From positions 1 through 64,000 of the forward strand of contig DXHA01000010.1 of NCBI GenBank assembly GCA_019113675.1: 64,000 nucleotides of DNA. Direction: 5' to 3'. Each line of letters begins with the position of its first letter. The stretch's first letter is position 1. The notes under the pieces were generated by a model, which searched no databases, was not told where the DNA came from, and was given only the letters and a program-made list of their open reading frames with translations. A program made the translations under genes and the position numbers. Source of the DNA: Candidatus Yaniella excrementigallinarum. GTDB lineage: Bacteria > Actinomycetota > Actinomycetes > Actinomycetales > Micrococcaceae. Shown piece after piece: positions 45,091 through 52,546 of the stretch.

Positions 45091-46221
45091 TTAAAGTCCT
45101 AGTGTTGTTGTCATATCAGCAGCGACCTGATGAAGATCGGTCAGGAACCCGTCGTGACCGATGGGTGAATCTATCATATGTACCGGCGTTTGAGAACCAA
45201 AATCTGCAGCCAGTTGGTAGCTTTGTTCTGGAAAATACAACCTATCTGAGTTCACCGCGACAATGAAAGGTGTAGCCGTTATCCTTGCAATGGCAGTGGC
45301 TTGGCCTCCACGGGCCCGACCCACATCGTGAGACATCAGCGCTTCGGTCAGGGCGATATATGAATTGGCGTCGAATCTCGCCGCCATATCTTTAGCCTTA
45401 TAATCGAGGTAAGACTCCACTTGGTAACGGCCAGTGCGCTGGGTCATCGACGAGCCCAATGGGTTTTCATCGCCTTGAAACTTTCGACCGAAACGAGCGT
45501 TCAACTCTGGTTCAGAACGATAATTAATGTGCGCGATTCTACGTGCGATGCCCAGCCCTTGGGTAGGTTCTGGACCATCATAGTAGTCCCCGCCGTTGAA
45601 ATGCGGGTCAAGACGAATTGCTTCAACCTGCGCTTGAGCGAAAGCTATCTGTTCGGCTGTGGATTGTCCACCGCAAGCGACAACCCCAACCCCGGCAACT
45701 CTGTCAGGGTACATGATTGCCCATTCCAAGGCGCGCCCACCGCCCATAGAGCCGCCAATCACGGCGTGGAATCGTTGGATTCCCAGCAGATCAGCAAGCT
45801 TAGCTTCGGCATGCACGGAGTCCCGAAGAGTCACAAAAGGAAAGCGGGATCCATAGGGTCGCTGGTTTTTATCCAGTGACGAGGGCCCTGTAGACCCATA
45901 GCAGCCACCAATCATATTGGTGGCAATTACAAACCACTTTCTAGTGTCGATGGGTTTACCTGGGCCAACCACGTATTCCCACCAACCGGGCTCTGGTAGC
46001 TGACTGGATGAGGCAACGTGACTATCTCCCGTCAGTGCATGTTGGATAAGCACCGCATTGGATTTGTCAGCGGCAAGTGTACCCCAAGTTTCAAAAGCGA
46101 TTTCGACGTGCGGTAAATAACCGCCCGTTTCAAAATATAGTTCGCCAATATTTACTGTTTGTAGGGCAGCGTCTGCCACGTATGTAGCCGGGTCGGTCAC
46201 TGTTTCAAGATCCAATGACAT
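45091..46221 (-). CDS. metX: homoserine O-acetyltransferase
   Basis: Alpha/beta-hydrolase-fold enzyme of 376 residues that acetylates homoserine in the first committed step of methionine synthesis. Landmarks: HALTGDSHV, the NMIGGCYGSTGPSS motif, the catalytic Ser in VIGGSMGGGRAL, and the C-terminal DSPIGHDGFL with catalytic His. The frame opens with TTG at 46230, but ATG 46221 has AAGGAG nine bases upstream and is preferred. It follows metY by about 16 bases and is presumably under the riboswitch before metY. Confidence 0.96.
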   Translation of the reverse strand: MSLDLETVTDPATYVADAALQTVNIGELYFETGGYLPHVEIAFETWGTLAADKSNAVLIQHALTGDSHVASSSQLPEPGWWEYVVGPGKPIDTRKWFVIATNMIGGCYGSTGPSSLDKNQRPYGSRFPFVTLRDSVHAEAKLADLLGIQRFHAVIGGSMGGGRALEWAIMYPDRVAGVGVVACGGQSTAEQIAFAQAQVEAIRLDPHFNGGDYYDGPEPTQGLGIARRIAHINYRSEPELNARFGRKFQGDENPLGSSMTQRTGRYQVESYLDYKAKDMAARFDANSYIALTEALMSHDVGRARGGQATAIARITATPFIVAVNSDRLYFPEQSYQLAADFGSQTPVHMIDSPIGHDGFLTDLHQVAADMTTTLGL

Positions 46222-46237
46222 GACCTTCAACTCCTTG

Positions 46238-47575
46238 TTAAACCGTTGCAGCGGCTGTAAAGCCAGACTGCAGGTCGTCCAAAATGTCTGAGATATCTTC
46301 CAGGCCTACCGATAGACGCACCAGGCCTGGTTTTACACCAGCTGCTAATTGCTCAGCTTCGGAAAGCTGGGCATGGGTTGTCGTGGCTGGATGTACAACA
46401 AGTGAGCGAACATCGCCCAGATTGGCCACGAGTTTGTGCAGCGTTAGTGATTCAGCGAACTTCTGTCCTGCCTTGGCACCGCCGACGATTTCAAATGAGA
46501 CAATACCCGAGGTGCCCTGTGGCAGTAGACGCTGTGCACGCTCGTAGTACGGCGAAGATTCTAGTCCGGCATATTGCACTTTTTCGACTTGTGGATGGGC
46601 TTCTAACCATTCGGCTACACGTTGCGCGTTTGCTAGGTGGCGTTCCATTCGCAACGATAATGTTTCCAAACCCAGGTTCACCAGATATGAATTAAAGGGC
46701 GAGGCAGCATTACCCATGTCTCGTAGCAGTTGGGTACGTATGCGCATGATGTATGCCAGGTTGGCGCCCAATGGACCATGTGGCCCAAAGTCTGTACCAA
46801 AAACGACACCGTGGTAGGACTCATCAGGTTCATTGAACCAGGGGAACTTTTCTGGATTGGCTGTCCAGTCAAAATTGCCGGAGTCAACAATGACGCCGCC
46901 CATCACAGCAGCGTGACCGCTTAAGTATTTGGTGGTGGAATGCACCACGATGTCGGCGCCGTGCTCAAATGGGCGAAATACGCTTGGTGGCGTCAGCGTA
47001 GAATCAATAATTACCGGAATACCAGCATCATGGGCGATTTCAGCAACCGCAGGTAGGTCAAGAACATCGGCCTTTGGGTTCCCGAGCACTTCACCAAAGA
47101 TTGCCTTGGTGTTGGGTTTAATTGCATTGCGCCATTCATCCAAATCGTTTGGATCCTGCACAAAAATGGTCTCAATGCCTAACCGTGGAAGGGTGTGTTT
47201 GAACAGATTCTGCGTTCCGCCATATAGTGATGTCGAGACGACCACGGAATCACCCGATCCGGCAACATTGAGTACGCTCAAGGTAGTTGCAGACTGTCCG
47301 GAGGATAAAACAACAGCACCAACGCCACCTTCTAGAGCGGCAATTTTATTCTCAACGGCATCATTTGTAGGGTTTGTCAGCCGAGTGTAGATGGGCCCTA
47401 GTTCCGATAAGGCAAAACGTCCAGCGGCTGCTGAGGTATCAGGAAAGTTAAAACTTGTGGTCTGATAAATGGGAAGCTGCGTCGCCCCATAATCTGAATC
47501 CTCAACCATTCCAGAGTGGATCTGACGGGTCGTAAGTCCCCACGTGGACTGATCAGTGATATCGCGTTGTGCCAA
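46238..47575 (-). CDS. metY: O-acetylhomoserine sulfhydrylase / aminocarboxypropyltransferase
   Basis: PLP enzyme of 445 residues that makes homocysteine (or cystathionine-type products) from O-acetylhomoserine and sulfide. The N-terminal TRQIHSGMVEDSDYGATQLPIYQTTSF, split by the usual Tyr, the PLP-binding Lys in HSTTKYLSGH, and the SVGLEDISDI C-terminus are typical. The frame opens with TTG at 47581, but that leaves only three bases to the AAGGAG; TTG 47575 has nine, so I choose it. First gene of metY-metX-hydrolase, behind a SAM-type riboswitch. Confidence 0.95.
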   Translation of the reverse strand: MAQRDITDQSTWGLTTRQIHSGMVEDSDYGATQLPIYQTTSFNFPDTSAAAGRFALSELGPIYTRLTNPTNDAVENKIAALEGGVGAVVLSSGQSATTLSVLNVAGSGDSVVVSTSLYGGTQNLFKHTLPRLGIETIFVQDPNDLDEWRNAIKPNTKAIFGEVLGNPKADVLDLPAVAEIAHDAGIPVIIDSTLTPPSVFRPFEHGADIVVHSTTKYLSGHAAVMGGVIVDSGNFDWTANPEKFPWFNEPDESYHGVVFGTDFGPHGPLGANLAYIMRIRTQLLRDMGNAASPFNSYLVNLGLETLSLRMERHLANAQRVAEWLEAHPQVEKVQYAGLESSPYYERAQRLLPQGTSGIVSFEIVGGAKAGQKFAESLTLHKLVANLGDVRSLVVHPATTTHAQLSEAEQLAAGVKPGLVRLSVGLEDISDILDDLQSGFTAAATV

Positions 47576-47602
47576 TTGCAAAGACTCCTTGTAAAACTAA
47601 AG

Positions 47603-47656
47603 GGGTCTTCTCAACGCCCGTCTACCGCGCAGGCTATATGACGTGCGCGAAGACCC
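47603..47656 (-). promoter_or_regulatory. candidate expression platform of the SAM riboswitch
   Basis: GGGTCTTC (47656-47649 read on the minus strand) pairs perfectly with GAAGACCC (47610-47603). An inner six-pair stem (47626-47631 with 47644-47649) competes for one base. A weak T-rich stretch follows, then the AAGGAG of metY at 47585-47590. It could act as an attenuator or link aptamer folding to translation. Confidence 0.5.
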
Positions 47657-47763
47657 GCGCTTGTCCCAATTTGTCATGAGACCTGGTCCTCACCCGGGGC
47701 ACCCCACCGCGGTGGAGGGTTGCCGGTCAGTAAGCCGGGGCATTACTACTGACACTCGTGACC
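47657..47763 (-). ncRNA. SAM-IV-type riboswitch aptamer
   Basis: On the minus strand the leader of metY contains the actinobacterial SAM-IV core. The 5' strand GGTCACGAGTGTCAG begins at 47763, followed by GCCCCGGCTTACTGACCGG, GCAACCCTCC, the CCGCGGTGGGGTGCC hairpin and GGGTGAGGACC, which closes P1 with GGTC (47685-47688 pairs with 47760-47763). The same order of blocks is known upstream of actinobacterial met genes. Expected role: lower metY-metX expression when S-adenosylmethionine is plentiful. The 3' boundary is approximate. Confidence 0.88.
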
Positions 47764-47818
47764 AACACCCACTACTATGCCAGAAATTATGGCAAATGGC
47801 GACTGGAAATACCACACG

Positions 47819-47842
47819 GTGAAATCATCGTCTTGATTTCAC
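47819..47842. repeat. perfect 9-bp dyad between the riboswitch and the aeRF-like gene
   Basis: GTGAAATCA at 47819-47827 and TGATTTCAC at 47834-47842 with a six-base spacer. It lies between the divergent metY leader and the gene at 47909, so it could be an operator for either promoter. Confidence 0.6.
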
Positions 47843-47908
47843 TTCACAGCCGCGACTCAGGGGTTTTGAACCCTGCAAAACGCTAGTTACACGTTGTATT
47901 GTTGATGC

Positions 47909-49003
47909 ATGGAACAACTCGGATACTTTGATGACATCACAGCTGATGATCTGAAGGCCATGGCTGCCGCCACTGGTCCTAAGGTCAGTATTTTTCTGCC
48001 AACCGCGCCCCCACAGCACCAACCTCAGGACACCGCTACACGGGTGAAATCACTGGTCAATGAGGCCCGCCGCAAATTAGTGAATGCCGGTGTCCCAGAA
48101 TCGGATGCAAAAGACATGCTGGCGTCCTTCGATGCTATTGCTACTGATGCACCGTTCCTTCGGCAACAGGGCGAGTCTCTGGCCTTATTTGGTGCACGGG
48201 GACTCAACCTTGTTTATCGGTTGGGCGTACCCGTTGCTGAACACACGCAGGTTGCAGAACATTTTGTACTACGCCCCATTTCGGAAGCTCTTACAAAATC
48301 TCACGCCTTTTATATTTTGGGTGTGTCCAAGAACAAAGTTCGGCTCTTGGATGCCACCAAAGATTCCGTTGTCCAACTTGACTTACAAGATATTGTGCCC
48401 GCATCTTTCGAAGATGTCTTCGATACCGACGATCGTCAGGCACAGCTACAGAACCGGTCCGTCGGCACTAACGGAACGATATTCCACGGCCATGGCGGTG
48501 CTGCCGATGCCCAAACAACCGAAGCCCAACAATACCTATACGAAGTTGGGGCATCCCTGGGTGACCTACTCGGTCGGGCCCGGTCTCAACCTATGGTGCT
48601 TGCTACAGTTTCCGAAGCGGTGCCCACGTTGAAAGCCTCCTCGTCTTATCCGGTTATCGCTGAAGACTTTATTGCTGGAAATCCCGATGTGTCGTCCAAC
48701 CGCGATCTACAAACTGCCGGTTGGGAAGTAGTACGACCACGTTTTGCGTCAAATGATGACGCTGCCTTCGAACGCTTTGCTGATGTTTCGGGTACCGGCT
48801 TGGGTGAAGTCCAGCCTGACCTCATTCGTGAAGCAGCCGTTGCTGGTCGGGTGGATACGCTATTCATTAATCCGTCATTGAATGCTTCCGACGGAACAGG
48901 TGATGTCAACACCGCTATCCTGCACACCAAGCTCAATTCTGGTGACGTCGTCATTATCTCTGATGGTCGGGTTGAAAACGTTGCAGCCCTAATGCGTTAC
49001 TGA
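47909..49003 (+). CDS. bacterial archaeo-eukaryotic release factor-like protein (baeRF3-type)
   Basis: Protein of 364 residues resembling the bacterial archaeo-eukaryotic release factor (baeRF) proteins, homologues of eRF1/Pelota. The N-terminal alpha/beta domain (about 1-110) leads to a middle domain with FYILGVSKNKVRLLDAT and an HGHGG-containing loop (FHGHGG at 192-197), in the place where release factors carry GGQ. The C-terminal third (about 215-364) resembles the eL30-like fold, ending LNSGDVVIISDGRVENVAALMRY in two parts. These proteins are proposed to act in ribosome rescue; no experiment is implied here. It is monocistronic, with a clear terminator. Confidence 0.8.
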   Translation: MEQLGYFDDITADDLKAMAAATGPKVSIFLPTAPPQHQPQDTATRVKSLVNEARRKLVNAGVPESDAKDMLASFDAIATDAPFLRQQGESLALFGARGLNLVYRLGVPVAEHTQVAEHFVLRPISEALTKSHAFYILGVSKNKVRLLDATKDSVVQLDLQDIVPASFEDVFDTDDRQAQLQNRSVGTNGTIFHGHGGAADAQTTEAQQYLYEVGASLGDLLGRARSQPMVLATVSEAVPTLKASSSYPVIAEDFIAGNPDVSSNRDLQTAGWEVVRPRFASNDDAAFERFADVSGTGLGEVQPDLIREAAVAGRVDTLFINPSLNASDGTGDVNTAILHTKLNSGDVVIISDGRVENVAALMRY

Positions 49004-49019
49004 TACTAGAGCAGCACTG

Positions 49020-49058
49020 CTAGCCCCTTGGTACCAGATACCGAGGGGCTAGTTTTTT
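49020..49058 (+). terminator. rho-independent terminator after the aeRF-like gene
   Basis: A 14-pair stem (49020-49033 with 49039-49052, one G-T pair), a five-base loop, and six T residues at 49053-49058, 16 bases after the stop codon. Confidence 0.95.
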
Positions 49059-49136
49059 ATAGCAGCTTCATAAAAAGCCCAAGAAGCCGAATTTTGTGAC
49101 TTATTTCAAAATCTGACTGCAAAACATGGAAAGCTG

Positions 49137-49787
49137 ATGAATATGCGCTTGGATCACGTTTCTTATGCTGTAGGCCCCGAAGGGCTCGTCGCTACCGCTG
49201 ACAAAATGAGTCAAAAATTAGGTATCGACTGGGTTAATGGTGGTATCCACCCACGCTTCGGGACTCGTAATTTATTTTTCCCGATGGAAAACCGTCAATA
49301 CTTTGAAATAGTTGAAGTTCTAGAACACCCGGCCGCCGAAAAGGCACCATTCGGGCAGGCTGTCCGCGCCCGGTCGAGTATGGGCGGTGGCTGGATGGGC
49401 TGGGTCGTCTCTGTTGACGATATGGCCCCCTTCGAGGAGCGTCTGGATCGACGAGCGGTCCCGGGAGGGCGTACCTTTCCGGACGGGCGAACACTGGAAT
49501 GGGAGCAAATAGGGATTAAGGGACTCATCGCAGACCCACAGGTGCCATATATTCTCCGGTGGCTTGAGGGTACCGAAGCCTTGCATCCATCTCAGGCAGA
49601 GCCAGCACAGGCCGCGATCAATTCCATTACTATCGCGGGCAACCGGCCACGAGTTCGCGATTGGTTGGGACTTGGAGACACAGACGAACTCGTCGAGGAC
49701 CTTAATATCAAATATATCTCCCCGTCCGGTACACCCGGTATTGCAGAAGTAAGCTTTTCAACGCCCAAGGGTACAGTCACTATTTAA
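49137..49787 (+). CDS. VOC-family (glyoxalase-like) protein
   Basis: Protein of 216 residues with an N-terminal vicinal-oxygen-chelate fold: MRLDHVSYAV at the start, RFGTRNLFFPMENRQYFEIVEVLEHP (split across the first beta-alpha-beta unit) and a following GWVVSVDDMAPFEERL unit. It resembles the glyoxalase_3 / VOC proteins widespread in Actinobacteria; the metal ligands and substrate are not certain. Two ATG codons (49137 and 49143) are possible, preceded by GGAAAG. Its stop is 25 bases from a convergent membrane-protein gene. Confidence 0.82.
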   Translation: MNMRLDHVSYAVGPEGLVATADKMSQKLGIDWVNGGIHPRFGTRNLFFPMENRQYFEIVEVLEHPAAEKAPFGQAVRARSSMGGGWMGWVVSVDDMAPFEERLDRRAVPGGRTFPDGRTLEWEQIGIKGLIADPQVPYILRWLEGTEALHPSQAEPAQAAINSITIAGNRPRVRDWLGLGDTDELVEDLNIKYISPSGTPGIAEVSFSTPKGTVTI

Positions 49788-49812
49788 CGCTATGCCCTGC
49801 CTGTGACCGGTA

Positions 49813-50442
49813 TTATGCATGAGCTGGCACAGTGCAGGGATCGAATACAACTCGCATCGAACTAAACCAGCCTTTACGACGGTAAACTATTAACATGGCG
49901 GCAATGAGCACCGCAGGGCCTAGCCCGGACAACATATCGATCATCGTGTCGTAATTATTTAATTGGGCTAATTCTCCCGGGCTAAAGAGATGATCGTAAG
50001 CAAACTCGCCCATCTCCCATAGCACGGCGATCAAGACCTTGATTGCTAGTAAGACAAGAACTTCAAACCACAGCGGAAACGTAATACTGTACCGTTGCGA
50101 TGTTGCGCTAAGCACGACCAAAATTATTAACGTAACAACAAACCCTGAATATAAGTGGACTAGAGTATCCCAGATCGGCCAGACATCGTAACGGTTTAAT
50201 ACCCCGCTGGTATATGGCCCAGCTAATAGCAGGAGCGCATAATGACTTTGCACTCTGATAGGAAAATATAAATTAATCCATCGGTCTATGAGGATGGGAA
50301 GAAGGATCGCGGGCAATAAAGCCGCCGGAATGATCACCAGCCCACATTTTTGTTGTGTCAGCAGTACTAGCACCGTGCCAATGAAAATCAGGAGGGATGT
50401 TCCGATGGGGAGGAAGCGCTTGGCCAGCACACGTGGGACCAT
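49813..50442 (-). CDS. integral membrane protein, DUF2238/YjdF-like
   Basis: Membrane protein of 209 residues with about six hydrophobic helices. Charged residues inside the helices follow the YjdF/DUF2238 pattern: IWDTLVHLYSGF in one helix, LWEMGEFAYDHL in a later one, and NNYDTMIDMLSGLGPAV near the end. The function of the family is unknown. It is divergent from the phosphotransferase gene at 50553. Confidence 0.78.
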   Translation of the reverse strand: MVPRVLAKRFLPIGTSLLIFIGTVLVLLTQQKCGLVIIPAALLPAILLPILIDRWINLYFPIRVQSHYALLLLAGPYTSGVLNRYDVWPIWDTLVHLYSGFVVTLIILVVLSATSQRYSITFPLWFEVLVLLAIKVLIAVLWEMGEFAYDHLFSPGELAQLNNYDTMIDMLSGLGPAVLIAAMLIVYRRKGWFSSMRVVFDPCTVPAHA

Positions 50443-50540
50443 GTGCCCAGAGTACCGTCGGTTTTCTCACCATGTAAGGCGCGGAATATCAGCTCGGTTT
50501 CGCCTCGGACACTTAGACACAGCCGTGATATAGGCCGTTT

Positions 50541-50546
50541 TATACT
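50541..50546 (+). promoter_or_regulatory. candidate -10 element giving a leaderless transcript
   Basis: TATACT at 50541-50546 is six bases before the ATG at 50553, and there is no ribosome site. Transcription would begin at the start codon. Confidence 0.4.
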
Positions 50547-50552
50547 TCAAGC

Positions 50553-51386
50553 ATGTACGCCAAGCACGCCAGTAAACTCACTCATCAATTATTGGACTCT
50601 GTTCCAGTCGATTTGGCGGCGCAGCTCCAATCCTTTGATTGGAGCCAAGCTAAAATTATCGAGCGAGGCAAAGACCATATTATTTTGATTGCAGGGCATT
50701 TAGCCGTTGCGCGATTATCACGGTTTGACGACCCCGACTTGGCGCGAAAAGTGCGCTTACTTAAACAGCTTCGTCTCCCCTGGCATGTACCCACTCCCCT
50801 GTCTCATGTAGATCAAGGGGTGCTGCAGCGCTACATTCCCGGGACTGCCCATCCACACAATTCAGGTGACGTCGCAACACTGTCCCATGTCGTAGAAGTT
50901 CTAGAGAATTATGATACTGCCGGACTGGCCCTGGCAGACCCATTTGCTCAGCGCGGCAGGTTCACCGAGGATATGTTAACCCGGCTGGATACGGTAGTAG
51001 AAAATAAGATGGCCCGTGCTATTGCCGAGCATGTCCACGGGTGGACTGACGACGGTATTGGCGCTGGGCTAGTACACGGCGACCTAGCAGGCCATAATAT
51101 GCATTGGGTAGATGGCCAGCTGATTGGCATCCTCGATTGGGATTACGCTGCGCTATGGGACACAGCATTGAACGCGACCTACCTAAGCCTCTGGCACGGT
51201 GTCCCCTTAGACGATATTAGCGCAACGCCCCATCGGGCTCGAGTATGGTCGGGAGCCCTTGGACTCTACGCCCTAGCCGATGCGCTAACCTGGGATATCT
51301 CACCGGCAGGTTGGCGGCGACTCAATAAGAAGGTTCAGCCGCGTATTCTCAAGGCCTATCACTCTTTGGCTCATTCTGAAGCTTAG
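50553..51386 (+). CDS. aminoglycoside-phosphotransferase-fold kinase
   Basis: Protein of 277 residues with an APH/choline-kinase-like fold. The catalytic loop is LVHGDLAGHNMHW (Asp and Asn) and the metal-binding motif is GILDWDYA. The N-terminal lobe carries ILIAGHLAVARL, a likely nucleotide-binding Lys-poor variant. Such proteins phosphorylate small hydroxylated molecules, including some antibiotics; this sequence alone does not show resistance. It starts directly after a -10 element. Its stop overlaps that of the convergent oxidase gene by four bases. Confidence 0.85.
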   Translation: MYAKHASKLTHQLLDSVPVDLAAQLQSFDWSQAKIIERGKDHIILIAGHLAVARLSRFDDPDLARKVRLLKQLRLPWHVPTPLSHVDQGVLQRYIPGTAHPHNSGDVATLSHVVEVLENYDTAGLALADPFAQRGRFTEDMLTRLDTVVENKMARAIAEHVHGWTDDGIGAGLVHGDLAGHNMHWVDGQLIGILDWDYAALWDTALNATYLSLWHGVPLDDISATPHRARVWSGALGLYALADALTWDISPAGWRRLNKKVQPRILKAYHSLAHSEA

Positions 51387-52450
51387 CGGAAGCGACTAAC
51401 TGCTAGGTCACGCACCGATTGTGAACTAACCCAATCTGCGGCCGAACCGTCACAAAGCAGATCAGCTCCAAGCCGGGCGAAACCCAAAGAGGTTTGAAAA
51501 CCATACCCAGATTGCCCGGCCAACCAGAAAAACCCTGGGTGCTCATCGAAACCAAGCACTGGAACACCATCAGATGACTCGGTGCGCAATCCCGTCCAAG
51601 AGCTACGCACTCCGGTGATATTTAACGTAGTATCGGCATGGATTTGGTCAATCATGGCATCAATATCTGAACGATGCGGTTGTGCATCCTCGGCAATTGA
51701 CGGCACGGAGTCCTGTGGTGAGGCCAAAATAGCCGATGAATCCTCGTACCGATAATAATATCCACCGATTTTCATTACCATGCAACGATCCGGTGCGATC
51801 GGAGTATCAGTTTCTAAAACTGCCGCGGTGCGGCGCAACGGTACAAGTCCTAGCGGGGCAATACCGAAAAGTTCGGCCACTGGGTCAGCCCATGCGCCTG
51901 CGGCATTGACCACAACCGATGCAGCACATTTACCCTGAGGTGTTCTGACCTGCCAGAGACCATCACTAAAGTGTGCATCGATTACAGGTTCGGCAAGCCG
52001 AATCGTCAGGTTTGGTGCATCTTCAATGAGCCAGTCAAGCATTGCTGACGCATCAATTCGCAGTGAACGGTCGTCCAAGGAACCGGCGGTAAATCGTTGT
52101 GGGCGCAGTTCGCTAACGGTGGCATGCAGAGTATGAAAGTCCTGTCGAAGCTGGCCCGGGAAGGCTTCAGCCTCGACTTCTTCGTCTGTTCCAACCATCA
52201 TGAACGAAGACGGCCACACTACGGGTTGGGCAAGTTCTTGCTGTTGGCGCTGAATCATGCCCACCGTAATATCGGTCAGTTCCCGTACAGCAGCCGGGCC
52301 ATACCCAAGCACCAATTGTTGGGCTGACCGGCCAGAGGTGTGATAGGCCAGCTGATCCTCGGCTTCTAGAAGGGTCACGGACTGTCCACGTTGGGACAGC
52401 TCCCTACCCAGCGATATCCCGGCAATACCGCCACCAATAATAAGAATCAC
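51383..52450 (-). CDS. FAD-dependent oxidoreductase (D-amino-acid/glycine oxidase type)
   Basis: DAO-superfamily flavoenzyme of 355 residues. The N-terminal FAD-binding motif is ILIIGGGIAGISLGREL with an acidic LLEAEDQ at the end of strand 2. ASVVVNAAGAWADPVAELFG and the C-terminal FFWLAGQSGYGFQTSLGF segment complete the cofactor site. The substrate is probably an amine or amino acid but is not determined. The gene lies about 96 bases downstream of gatB with a hairpin between them. Confidence 0.9.
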   Translation of the reverse strand: MILIIGGGIAGISLGRELSQRGQSVTLLEAEDQLAYHTSGRSAQQLVLGYGPAAVRELTDITVGMIQRQQQELAQPVVWPSSFMMVGTDEEVEAEAFPGQLRQDFHTLHATVSELRPQRFTAGSLDDRSLRIDASAMLDWLIEDAPNLTIRLAEPVIDAHFSDGLWQVRTPQGKCAASVVVNAAGAWADPVAELFGIAPLGLVPLRRTAAVLETDTPIAPDRCMVMKIGGYYYRYEDSSAILASPQDSVPSIAEDAQPHRSDIDAMIDQIHADTTLNITGVRSSWTGLRTESSDGVPVLGFDEHPGFFWLAGQSGYGFQTSLGFARLGADLLCDGSAADWVSSQSVRDLAVSRFR

Positions 52451-52505
52451 GTTTGAGGCCTAGCTTTAGTCGTAGACGGATCCAGATTTATATACTTCGT
52501 TGGTC

Positions 52506-52534
52506 TGCAACGGGCAGCACTGCTGCCCGTTGCA
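52506..52534. terminator. hairpin between gatB and the FAD oxidase gene
   Basis: Perfect 12-bp stem (52506-52517 with 52523-52534) and a five-base loop, 13 bases after the gatB stop. No T-run follows on the minus strand, so termination may be partial. Confidence 0.65.
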
Positions 52535-52546
52535 AAACCAGAGAAT

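Noticed and set aside
50553-51386. Aminoglycoside resistance gene
   Set aside because: Only the general phosphotransferase fold is visible. Many APH-fold proteins act on unrelated substrates.
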